Source: a virus
Reading direction: 5' to 3' (one strand)
Virus record (IMG/VR): IMGVR_UViG_3300036944_001289
Span: 62,001 to 126,000 of that record
DNA length: 64,000 nt
Shown: positions 18,736 to 26,225 of the stretch, piece after piece
Numbering within the stretch: position 1 is the stretch's first letter
Layout of the letters: each line of letters begins with the position of its first letter
Notes under the pieces: model-generated
The model's input: only the letters and a program-made list of their open reading frames with translations
Told to the model about the DNA's origin: nothing
Database searches by the model: none
Position numbers and translations under genes: made by a program

Positions 18736-19470
18736 TTATATTACAAATAGATCAGGCAAAATATCTACGTAATATTCTGTATTAGGTATTCTGGTTAGCT
18801 CTTTTTCTAATTCTCTTATATCTGTTATAAATTTTATAATATTAATAAACTCTGATGAATCTATAGCTTCTAGTATTGTAAAATTGTTAGCAGTAGAAGA
18901 TGTTGATGTTGTAATAACAGTATCAGAAGATAGTATTTTTATTGATTCTACGAATTTAAGTATCTCTCCAACGTATAAATCACTTATAAACCCCTTAATC
19001 CTTTCATCGTTATCTTTATGTATTTTAAGGATATGTTGATTTACCTTATTATCTATCTCAATAGTTGGTACTTTTAATGTAAATAAAAAATTGTTACTTG
19101 CTACAGTCTTTGTAAGAGAGGGTATTTTTACACTAGAGTTTTTATCAATTATACTAGATAGACTAAAAGATTTATCGTCAATTTTTATTACATCTTGCAT
19201 TTGCTGTCTTAGCGTTAGTACTAGATTAACTCTATCGATTGTTGTTATCTGCTGTGTATCAGGTGTATTTTGGTTTATTATCTTATATATATTAGAGTTA
19301 AAATTTAGTAAAGATATAGTTGTGTCTATAGTAGATTCGATAATAGTTTTTTGTTGAGATAAGCTAACAGGTAGAATATCTACGCTTTTGTTGAGAGTTG
19401 GTAAAAACCCGCTTATAGGCTTTTTTATCTTTTTTACCTCATTTAGAATATTATCAAATTTTTCGCTCAT
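18736..19470 (-). CDS. Hypothetical tail/baseplate assembly protein (244 aa)
   Basis: Unrecognised, mostly helical with a Ser/Thr-rich linker ('TVITTSTSSTANNF') near residue 185. It lies between the gp26-like gene and the tape measure. In T4-type phages this place holds small hub-assembly proteins (gp28, gp51). An ATAAAATA sequence 4 nt before the ATG may be a weak late box. Function is inferred from position only. Confidence 0.6.
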   Translation of the reverse strand: MSEKFDNILNEVKKIKKPISGFLPTLNKSVDILPVSLSQQKTIIESTIDTTISLLNFNSNIYKIINQNTPDTQQITTIDRVNLVLTLRQQMQDVIKIDDKSFSLSSIIDKNSSVKIPSLTKTVASNNFLFTLKVPTIEIDNKVNQHILKIHKDNDERIKGFISDLYVGEILKFVESIKILSSDTVITTSTSSTANNFTILEAIDSSEFINIIKFITDIRELEKELTRIPNTEYYVDILPDLFVI

Positions 19471-19499
19471 GTATTATTTTATGATTGGCTTTGTATTAA

Positions 19500-20309
19500 T
19501 CAATCATCCTGTTGTTTTTCTTGTGTTTTAATCTCTTCTTTAAATTTGTCTATTAAAATTTTACATTCAGGGTAAGGCATTGTTTCGAAATCATAAGTAT
19601 TAAATCTAAGATGCCTTCTTAGATCGTATTCAAAGTTGAGTACATTTTGATACTTCTCGTCGTATATGTACTTAAAAAAGTGAATAAATGAACCATCAAG
19701 TAAATGAACTACATATTCTTTATCTAATTTTATTGTAACTGAGTAATTTGAATATTTGGAAGTTATTTTTGAATGTATGTCTGTTACTGGTATTGTAGGT
19801 AGATACGACAGTATTTTTTCTCGTTCATCTTCTGTTAGTGATCGTAGATCTACTGTAGTACCTTCTTTTAGCGTAACTGAAGATATACTATTTTGTATAA
19901 ATCTTACTGGATTTGCTAATGTGTCAGTAAAATTAGTAGGTAGTTCTATATGATATATAATACCATCTACAGCTACATCTATAGGCTCTATCTTTTTATT
20001 AATTTTATCTAGAATAATATCTGTTGGAATATTTACTGTAACATTATCAGTCAGAAGGGATATGTGTTTACCAATAGTTATTTCTCTTATAAAAATTAGG
20101 ATAACTATTTTATCTAAAATGTTAGGTATAAAGGTTATATCTGTTGTTTTTAGTATTATATTATCAAATAGTTCTGAAAGATCTGATATATTTTCGTGTG
20201 AAAATAAGCTCTTACAAAACGACTTATATTCTACAAACGACAACTCTCTTATTTTTATATCTATACCTTTAGTGCACAGTCTAACTTTTGTGTGTGGATA
20301 TAGGTGCAT
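19500..20309 (-). CDS. Baseplate hub assembly protein, gp26/gp51-like
   Basis: A 269-residue cytosolic protein with an N-terminal segment 'KIRELSFVEYKSFCKSL' and a C-terminal helical pair '…DLRRHLRFNTYDFETMPY' followed by 'ECKILIDKFKEEI'. This pattern (beta-rich front, short helical tail with 'DFxxMP') is what T4 gp26/gp51-like hub-assembly and tail-chaperone proteins show. Start and upstream stop overlap (TAATG). In T4 these proteins help build the hub and may not remain in the virion. The specific choice between gp26 and gp51 cannot be made from sequence. Confidence 0.5.
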   Translation of the reverse strand: MHLYPHTKVRLCTKGIDIKIRELSFVEYKSFCKSLFSHENISDLSELFDNIILKTTDITFIPNILDKIVILIFIREITIGKHISLLTDNVTVNIPTDIILDKINKKIEPIDVAVDGIIYHIELPTNFTDTLANPVRFIQNSISSVTLKEGTTVDLRSLTEDEREKILSYLPTIPVTDIHSKITSKYSNYSVTIKLDKEYVVHLLDGSFIHFFKYIYDEKYQNVLNFEYDLRRHLRFNTYDFETMPYPECKILIDKFKEEIKTQEKQQDD

Positions 20310-21184
20310 TATTTCTGGAATGGAGATATACGAGGAACGATACCTTTGATACCTCTATTAGATATAGCGTCAATTATATCTGGTAAAGGTAAATAAAGTG
20401 TATCTTTTAAAGCATATCTACTATATGTAAAAGATACGTTGTAGGTATCCATACCTTCTGTATCATATTTTAGGTTTCTTGTTGACAGATTTAACGGTAC
20501 ACAATCATAAAAACTCCAGACTTTTCTTGGAATCATTGATAGGTTTTGATAGGATCTGGAGTATTGTATAAGAGTTATATTACATTTAGGGTTTTTTCTT
20601 ATTTCTTCCTTATTATTGGGATCTCTTGCAACATAACCATAATGTGAAGCCATTATTAGCCATGGTCTGATAACTAGATCAGTAAATGAAGTGTTTGTTT
20701 CCATGAACTGAAGAGTTAATTGTTGATCAGTAAATGGTGATCTATTAGTTAATACACTACCAGGTATAAATCCTCTATTATTATCAATAGTTGCTGTTTC
20801 TACTCCAAGATTTTCGGAGGGTATATCTGCACCTTGTAAAAAGATACAACCTACTACACCTTGCATTGGTGTAGATGTTAATATTTTTTTAGCTCTATCA
20901 ATGTCGAAGTTTTTCTTATCACCATCTACGAACTCTAAACTTCTCATCATTGATGTGTTGAGGCCTGATGGAAATGTATCGAATATAGCTATAAATTGTG
21001 TTCTTAAGGGTATGGTACCTACCCATGATTGTAAAGAGGTTAAAAAATAATCTCTAAAACTTATTAATGGCACACCAGGTATGTTCATACCAAAAAGCTG
21101 TACATTAGGTTGTGCTAGTGTACCACCAGCAAATTGGGACGCACCTGTTATAAAATTACCTGTAGCATTTAAGATACCGGACAT
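20309..21184 (-). CDS. Tail-tube-fold baseplate protein, gp54-like
   Basis: A 291-residue protein with tube-fold signatures: 'FTDQQLTLQFMETNTSF', 'FYDCVPLNLSTRNLKYD' and 'MDTYNVSFTYSRYALKD', which match the beta strands of gp19-type tube subunits and of the initiator gp54. Its size is close to T4 gp54 (320 aa), the protein that starts tube and sheath growth on the baseplate. It is in the tail operon between the small DUF5661-like gene and the gp26-like gene, with a late box 5 nt before the ATG. The fold is fairly clear; the gp54 name is inference. Confidence 0.6.
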   Translation of the reverse strand: MSGILNATGNFITGASQFAGGTLAQPNVQLFGMNIPGVPLISFRDYFLTSLQSWVGTIPLRTQFIAIFDTFPSGLNTSMMRSLEFVDGDKKNFDIDRAKKILTSTPMQGVVGCIFLQGADIPSENLGVETATIDNNRGFIPGSVLTNRSPFTDQQLTLQFMETNTSFTDLVIRPWLIMASHYGYVARDPNNKEEIRKNPKCNITLIQYSRSYQNLSMIPRKVWSFYDCVPLNLSTRNLKYDTEGMDTYNVSFTYSRYALKDTLYLPLPDIIDAISNRGIKGIVPRISPFQK

Positions 21185-21189
21185 ACTAA

Positions 21190-21197
21190 TATTTAGT
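21190..21197 (-). promoter_or_regulatory. Late-promoter-like box ACTAAATA (gp54-like)
   Basis: Minus-strand box 5 nt before the ATG at 21184. It overlaps the stop of the upstream 63-aa gene. Confidence 0.6.
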
Positions 21198-21388
21198 TAC
21201 AAACCTGCTTTTATGAGTTTTGTATAATATTTTGGATCTTCTGACAAGTGATCTAAAGCAATTTTAGCCGCTATCTTTTCATCGGTCGTGTGTTCTTTTT
21301 CAACCTTAATACCTTTTTGTAGTTCGTTTCTATCTACATTGTACTTTTTTGATAGTTCTTCTATATTATAATATGTTTTAAATTTCAT
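21197..21388 (-). CDS. Small DUF5661-like protein (63 aa)
   Basis: This short protein matches a recognisable pattern of the DUF5661 family: 'ELQKGIKVEKEHTTD' followed by 'AAKIALDHLSEDPKYYTKL', that is, G-x-x-V-E-x-E-H-T, then IA-x-DHL-x-E-xP-x-YY. The family occurs in phages and bacteria and has no established function. The gene lies just after the gp19 terminator and before the gp54-like gene. Confidence 0.75.
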   Translation of the reverse strand: MKFKTYYNIEELSKKYNVDRNELQKGIKVEKEHTTDEKIAAKIALDHLSEDPKYYTKLIKAGL

Positions 21389-21397
21389 ATAGATATT

Positions 21398-21428
21398 AAA
21401 AAACCTTACGATATCGTAAGGTTTTTTT
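21398..21428 (-). terminator. Rho-independent terminator after gp19 (bidirectional shape)
   Basis: A 13-bp perfect stem (21398-21410 with 21415-21427) around a 4-nt ATAT loop, ending in a T run on either strand. On the minus strand it follows the gp19 stop at 21441. Confidence 0.85.
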
Positions 21429-21440
21429 ATTAAAAGTATA

Positions 21441-21986
21441 TTAACCTGTTTTGCGCCAGTAATGGTAGGCTACTGTAACGTTAAAATTTTGCAACTCACC
21501 AGTAGCAGTCATATCATATTCAAGTGCTGCAACATCTCTAATACTAACACCTACGAGTTGATATTGTGCTATTTTATTAAGCTGTTTGTCTAATTGAACT
21601 AAGTCAATTACTGCTGACTTTTTAGGTGTAAAATAGTTACCTGTCGAATTAGCATCGTTAAATGTATCGTCAACAACTCTTAAGAATTTCTCTCTTAATT
21701 GCTGTGCAGCATCACAATAAAAGTTTATTGAGTATGATTCACTGCCAGGGTATTGGACAACACCAGGTATGTTGAAATTCAACCCCATATAAGGTGCTTG
21801 GAAGTTTACGATTGATTTTGCAGGTAAAGATGCTGTTCTGCAGTAAACTAAATCTGTTTCACCAATTACAGTGCTGCTGCCATCACCAAAGTTAATATTC
21901 AATACTCTAAAGAGGTTATTTCTTGAAAAGTCCTTAACCTGGGCTTGTGTGTAAAAGTCTTGTATACCTTGTTTGACGTCTGCCAT
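21441..21986 (-). CDS. 19: Tail tube protein gp19
   Basis: A 181-residue tail tube subunit. Family features include 'FRVLNINFGDGSSTVIGETDLVYCRTASLPAK', shortened here to the conserved 'LVYCRTASLPAK' (exit of strand into loop), 'GLNFNIPGVVQYPGSESYSI', 'NFYCDAAQQLREKF' and the C-terminal 'NFNVTVAYHYWR'. Length is close to T4 gp19 (163 aa). Hexamers stack to make the inner tube inside the gp18 sheath. A late box lies 9 nt before the ATG and a strong terminator follows the gene, as expected for a highly expressed unit. Confidence 0.9.
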   Translation of the reverse strand: MADVKQGIQDFYTQAQVKDFSRNNLFRVLNINFGDGSSTVIGETDLVYCRTASLPAKSIVNFQAPYMGLNFNIPGVVQYPGSESYSINFYCDAAQQLREKFLRVVDDTFNDANSTGNYFTPKKSAVIDLVQLDKQLNKIAQYQLVGVSIRDVAALEYDMTATGELQNFNVTVAYHYWRKTG

Positions 21987-21995
21987 ATGTATTAT

Positions 21996-22003
21996 TATTT
22001 AAT
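21996..22003 (-). promoter_or_regulatory. Late-promoter-like box ATTAAATA (gp19)
   Basis: Minus-strand box 9 nt before the gp19 ATG at 21986. Confidence 0.5.
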
Positions 22004-22200
22004 CACCCGAACAATAATTGACTATTATTTGAATGAATTTTGCTATCTAAAAGAACGTTCTTAATAGTTATATCACCTGTAGAGTACCATGTTCCACTAA
22101 TCTTAAATCCTAAAGATGTCTGTTCTTCTAAAATACCTGATTTTTCTTCTGTGCTAAATTTTGTAAAAAAGTATACTGTTTGTCCTGTATATATGCTCAT
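22003..22200 (-). CDS. Hypothetical small protein (65 aa)
   Basis: A short beta-rich protein between gp18 and gp19, of unknown family ('GQTVYFFTKFSTEEKSG', 'GFKISGTWYSTGDITI'). It may form a small SH3-like barrel. An AATAAATA box lies 8 nt before the ATG, supporting a real late gene. Confidence 0.6.
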   Translation of the reverse strand: MSIYTGQTVYFFTKFSTEEKSGILEEQTSLGFKISGTWYSTGDITIKNVLLDSKIHSNNSQLLFG

Positions 22201-22208
22201 ATTAATAA

Positions 22209-22216
22209 TATTTATT
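22209..22216 (-). promoter_or_regulatory. Late-promoter-like box AATAAATA
   Basis: Minus-strand box 8 nt before the ATG at 22200, at the 3' end of the small basic gene upstream. Confidence 0.5.
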
Positions 22217-22358
22217 TGCGGGCGTGTTCAGACCAGTCGTTTCTATAGGAACCTTGTATATAAAATCTACGTCTATTGCGCTTAGCCCTTGTTTCTTTTA
22301 TTCTTTCCCGTTTCGATTTATTACGACATGCATCAGGATCATGTTTATAAGGTCTCAT
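22212..22358 (-). CDS. Very small basic protein (48 aa)
   Basis: An open frame of 48 codons from the ATG at 22358 to TAA at 22214-22212. It encodes 'MRPYKHDPDACRNKSKRE…', with a third of residues Arg or Lys, and a C-terminal 'GSYRNDWSEHARK'. The composition (very basic, then acidic/aromatic end) is not what a chance AT-rich frame would give. The gene fills most of the gap between the 65-aa gene and the gp18 terminator. Function unknown; possibly nucleic-acid binding. Confidence 0.55.
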   Translation of the reverse strand: MRPYKHDPDACRNKSKRERIKETRAKRNRRRFYIQGSYRNDWSEHARK

Positions 22359-22474
22359 AAATATTCTTAAAATTTTTAAATTGTTCTACTTCAATACTAT
22401 TGCTGTTATGTATTTGTTGTAAATACTATATTAAATTTATATGATATAATAGTATATAACTAAAAATATCCATG

Positions 22475-22504
22475 AAAAATCCCTTAGAATATTCTAAGGG
22501 ATTT
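22475..22504 (-). terminator. Rho-independent terminator after gp18
   Basis: Long perfect inverted repeat centred near 22490 (AAATCCCTTAGAAT / ATTCTAAGGGATTT) followed by T residues on the minus strand, 28 nt after the gp18 stop. The remaining 22359-22474 shows no gene. Confidence 0.85.
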
Positions 22505-22532
22505 AATTTAATTTATGAGATGTATTTTATAG

Positions 22533-24887
22533 TTAACCAACTAATTCTTGGAAGTTGGTATCGGTACGTGTAGCGTAAAAGTTTACTAATATAAACTCTG
22601 CAGCGCGTACAGGCTTTAAATAAATGTCAACAACCAGCTCGTTATTATCAATAACAGCAGGTGGATTATTTCTTTCATCACATACGATTAGGTAATCATA
22701 AACACCTTCTGTATTCTTAGCATTTTCAAATATAGGTGTTAATGTATTGATTACTCTTGTTCTTGTTAAGAGGGTATTTGGTTCAAATACGAAGTACTTT
22801 ACTGTATCACGTACTGCCTTCTCAAGATTTAAGAACAATCTACGTACATTAATTCTATCAAATGCACTTGGTTTCTTTTGTAGTGTCTTCTGACCGTATA
22901 TAACGAAACCGTCATTTGGGAAGAATGCTACTGGGTTTATTGATACTCTGTATAGCTGATCTCTTTGCTTTTGTGTTGGATATATTGCAATATCGTTAAC
23001 ACCAGTTACTAAACCTCTTGTAAAGCCTGCTGGTGCAAACCATGGCTGGAAGTTTGTATCAGTATTTACCATATTAGATGCAGCTGTACCTGAGAAAGGT
23101 ACCCATGTCTGATCGTCAAGAGCTGTATCATATACTTTAACCCAGTTAGCGTAAACTGTTGCGTAACTTGTATTACAAACGCTTACAATGTTACGTAATG
23201 GATTAAACATATTTTGTGAGAAATTAGCATTTGAATCTTCTAATACCTTGAAGTTTGCGCCTTGAACAAATACATGTCTTGGTGCATCAGCAACAAAGAA
23301 GCAATCTTGTCTTGCAAATTGTGCAAAATTAGCAAATCTATCAAATATTGTTTTCCAATCATCTCTAAATGTTAGACCTGCACCTGTTACATTTGAAGGG
23401 TCAGTAACGTATAGTCCAGAAATTGCTGATACGTTTACTGTGTCATCAAAATATTTTACACCTGTTGTAGCAGATAAATACTGGCTGACAGCATTGATTG
23501 TAGATATACCACCATCAACTACAAGATCAAAATTGAATAATTCAACGTTAGATACAACATCGAGTAATCTATCGATTTTTGATGGAATTGTTCCTAATTC
23601 TGCTGTCTTTGGATTGCTATCTAGAAAAGAACCAGCTGCAAATAAGCTATCAGCATTACCTAAATTATTACTAATTGCAGTTAGTGCATATCGCATAGTG
23701 GATAACTGCTGATTAGTTGTTATACCAAATCTGCTAGATACTGTTGAGAAGTAAGTATCATCTACAAACTTTCTAGAAGTCATTCTTACTTTATTGGTTG
23801 GTTTACCATCTAGACCTAACCATGTAGAACCATTCTTGTGTGAAAGATTTTCGTTTACAAGTAATGTAATATTTGGTGATTGATCTTCTGATGTTTCTAA
23901 GAAGAAGCTTAGTGGAGCACCACCAGTTTGTGAATTTATTTGTCTATAGTAGTCTAGGGAAGCAACGTATTGTTCTGATAGAATATAATCTAGTGTAATA
24001 GTATCAGGTGCAAATACTGACTGTCTAAGTTTAAACATACCTAAACTTAATGTATCATCATAATCGGAAGTTGAAACGTCGAACTTGCTCAAGTTCTCCA
24101 TTACTTCTGATATACTATCGTTATTTTGACCAAATGTTATTGTATTAGCATCTGATATGGCTGATAGTGCAAAACCGAGTCTGGTTTCAGGTATAGTTGT
24201 GTAATTTGTTGTTTGATTTGCAGATTGTGATACAGATCTTACATCTAATATACCATCAAAGTTAGTAGCAGGTGAAAGATTAGAATTATCAATAACACCC
24301 ACATAGTAACCTTGGTAAAGATTATCAATTGTAGTTTGTGATTTGTTTAGTATGATTATTGCAGCTTTACCTAAATCAGCGCTGGATGCAAATGTAGATG
24401 TAAAATTATTTGACCAGCTAAATGTTTTTTGCTGTAATATATCATTATATTGATCACGGCTTAGCTCAAAGTGTGTTGGTCTACCGATTACATATAATGC
24501 ACCTGATTGTTGTTGTGTATATGTTGATAATGCTGTTCCAAAATTATCACTTCTAATGCTTACAGCGGATGCTGGATAAACAAGGGCACCATATGCTGCA
24601 CCGAACCCATTACCGGAATTCCCACCGTATGGTAATCTATATGTAAATATCTTACCTGCTGTGTTAAATAATGGTCTAGCAGTGTGATAAAAATATCTTT
24701 CTGCAGGAGTTTGTGGGATACCATATATTTGTTCAAACTCACTTAATGTAGTTACTTGGATTATTTCATCTGAAGGACCTTTTTGAGCGAAACCAGTAAC
24801 GAGTACATTTGTACCCACTGGAGTTGTAGCTCTGAGAGATAGATCGATTTCATTAATTTGTACGCCTGGCGACTCAATAGTTTTCAT
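22533..24887 (-). CDS. 18: Contractile tail sheath protein gp18
   Basis: A 784-residue sheath subunit. The N-terminus 'SPGVQINEIDLS' with 'TTPVGTNVLVTGFAQKGP' and 'FEQIYGIP' is the hallmark of the phage sheath family. The conserved C-terminal core contains 'FVIYGQKTLQKKPSAFDRINVRRL' (here quoted only as 'INVRRLFLNLEKAV'), 'YLKPVRAAEFILVNF' and the terminal 'DTNFQELVG'. Longer than T4 gp18 (659), consistent with extra surface domains in the variable middle. It contracts on infection. A late box lies 8 nt before the ATG and a strong terminator follows. Confidence 0.97.
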   Translation of the reverse strand: MKTIESPGVQINEIDLSLRATTPVGTNVLVTGFAQKGPSDEIIQVTTLSEFEQIYGIPQTPAERYFYHTARPLFNTAGKIFTYRLPYGGNSGNGFGAAYGALVYPASAVSIRSDNFGTALSTYTQQQSGALYVIGRPTHFELSRDQYNDILQQKTFSWSNNFTSTFASSADLGKAAIIILNKSQTTIDNLYQGYYVGVIDNSNLSPATNFDGILDVRSVSQSANQTTNYTTIPETRLGFALSAISDANTITFGQNNDSISEVMENLSKFDVSTSDYDDTLSLGMFKLRQSVFAPDTITLDYILSEQYVASLDYYRQINSQTGGAPLSFFLETSEDQSPNITLLVNENLSHKNGSTWLGLDGKPTNKVRMTSRKFVDDTYFSTVSSRFGITTNQQLSTMRYALTAISNNLGNADSLFAAGSFLDSNPKTAELGTIPSKIDRLLDVVSNVELFNFDLVVDGGISTINAVSQYLSATTGVKYFDDTVNVSAISGLYVTDPSNVTGAGLTFRDDWKTIFDRFANFAQFARQDCFFVADAPRHVFVQGANFKVLEDSNANFSQNMFNPLRNIVSVCNTSYATVYANWVKVYDTALDDQTWVPFSGTAASNMVNTDTNFQPWFAPAGFTRGLVTGVNDIAIYPTQKQRDQLYRVSINPVAFFPNDGFVIYGQKTLQKKPSAFDRINVRRLFLNLEKAVRDTVKYFVFEPNTLLTRTRVINTLTPIFENAKNTEGVYDYLIVCDERNNPPAVIDNNELVVDIYLKPVRAAEFILVNFYATRTDTNFQELVG

Positions 24888-24895
24888 TCTATAGT

Positions 24896-24903
24896 TATTT
24901 ATG
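24896..24903 (-). promoter_or_regulatory. Late-promoter-like box CATAAATA (gp18)
   Basis: Minus-strand box 8 nt before the gp18 ATG at 24887. Confidence 0.5.
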
Positions 24904-24954
24904 TCTCCCTTGCCTGTTTTTTTATGACACTAAAAATAAAACACCGGGTGTTTC

Positions 24955-24962
24955 AATAAATA
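24955..24962 (+). promoter_or_regulatory. Late-promoter-like box AATAAATA (GIY-YIG gene)
   Basis: Plus-strand box 5 nt before the ATG at 24968. Confidence 0.6.
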
Positions 24963-24967
24963 ATATT

Positions 24968-25672
24968 ATGTGGATATATAAGATAAATATAGATGATTAT
25001 GAATACATAGGATCAACATATAATAAAAAAGGCCCTGAAGAAAGAAGAAGACAACATGTAAGAGGGTTAATCAAGGGCACACACGTTAACAAGAAGATGC
25101 AAAATGTCTTTAATAAACATCAAACTTTTAGATATACCGTTTTATGTTCCTGTCTTAAATTAGAGCACTTAATACATATTGAGGAAGAATTTATATTGCA
25201 ATCTATGAACGTATTAAAAGATAAATGTCTTAACTTAACGTTATCTTATTCAGGTGGTAGTGGTTGGATGAAGTTTAAGAGCTCGGAAGAGATTCAAAAA
25301 ATACATAGCAAAAGAAGATTATCACCCAGCAGACAACAAATAAGAAATTTAGCCCATAAACAAACGTTACAGGCTAAGTCTGAAGAGGAAAAAGAAAAGA
25401 TATATAAAAAGCAATCTGATGGTCGTAAAAAGAATTTAGTAAACCGTAAAAATTATACACCTATTAATTTAGAAATAACAATACCTGGCGGAAGACCTAG
25501 TGTAGATATATACCATACAGAGCAGGATTTTTTTAAAAAGACAAGATTTGAAACCTCTACACTTTGCACATTAAAGCAGCATGGAATACATGTAGTAAAA
25601 AGAATTTTACCTAACACAAAACACAACTACCCAAAGGGTACTATTGTAAAGTTTATAGAGGTTCAGAAATAA
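24968..25672 (+). CDS. GIY-YIG family (homing-type) endonuclease
   Basis: A 234-residue protein. The N-terminal module has a variant GIY-YIG signature: 'MWIYKINIDDYEYIGSTYN' (WIY...YIG), with the catalytic Arg in 'RRQHVRGLIKG' and a downstream Glu in 'LIHIEEEFI'. The C-terminal half is Lys-rich and probably binds DNA ('SKRRLSPSRQQIRNLAHK'). Such free-standing enzymes (Seg-like in T4) cut related phage genomes and bias inheritance of their own region. It is inserted between gp18 and a tube-fold gene, against their direction, and carries its own late box 5 nt from the ATG. It overlaps the convergent gene by 20 nt. Confidence 0.85.
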   Translation: MWIYKINIDDYEYIGSTYNKKGPEERRRQHVRGLIKGTHVNKKMQNVFNKHQTFRYTVLCSCLKLEHLIHIEEEFILQSMNVLKDKCLNLTLSYSGGSGWMKFKSSEEIQKIHSKRRLSPSRQQIRNLAHKQTLQAKSEEEKEKIYKKQSDGRKKNLVNRKNYTPINLEITIPGGRPSVDIYHTEQDFFKKTRFETSTLCTLKQHGIHVVKRILPNTKHNYPKGTIVKFIEVQK

Positions 25673-26225
25673 ATTGGGAGAATGCGAAAGTAACGTTAGA
25701 TCCTATTTCTTCGGAATCTCTATAAGAATAGTCAAAACCACCTAACCCGGTAGGAAATGCTTTAGTATATGTAAACTTCATAATATTCTTATCAAATTCA
25801 TCTTTTGCATAAACTACAATATCTGTTTGATAATTAGCAGGTATATTTTTACCTGCTAAATCGTCAGCATTATAATAAGATTTAGAGTCATCATTTAGTA
25901 GATCTAACCATTTATATATTACCCAGTAGTTTGTAAATAGGTTATCTACAGTAAAGTTTACTGTTAAATCATCATAAGGCGGCCTGCTATGTGTTGATAC
26001 TTTATAATTTTGACCTGCATATCCAGCAACTGCAGGTGGTACAATAACTGAAGGTATAACAGTACCGTATATGGAGAATTGTAGCGAATTTAAGTTTAGA
26101 ATACTCTTTGATCTCTCACTCAAGTTAGATGTATTAATCTTCTTTAAGATAGTAGGTAGGCTTAATACCATTAAAAACTTATCTTTTCTGCTTTTGTTTA
26201 ATTGTGACTGTTGAAATGTATCCAT
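25653..26225 (-). CDS. Tail-tube-fold protein between gp17 and gp18
   Basis: A 190-residue protein with tube-like strands ('PYDDLTVNFTVDNLFTNY', 'IMKFTYTKAFPTGLGGFDY', 'GSNVTFAFSQFISEP'), the same pattern as gp19 and the gp54-like protein. The second half matches the 'AFP(T/V)xLGxxxYxY' loop of tube proteins. I start it at the ATG at 26225, which overlaps the terminase stop (TAATG). It could be a second tube or terminator-type subunit; T4 has no gene between 17 and 18, so this is an extra. Confidence 0.6.
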   Translation of the reverse strand: MDTFQQSQLNKSRKDKFLMVLSLPTILKKINTSNLSERSKSILNLNSLQFSIYGTVIPSVIVPPAVAGYAGQNYKVSTHSRPPYDDLTVNFTVDNLFTNYWVIYKWLDLLNDDSKSYYNADDLAGKNIPANYQTDIVVYAKDEFDKNIMKFTYTKAFPTGLGGFDYSYRDSEEIGSNVTFAFSQFISEPL

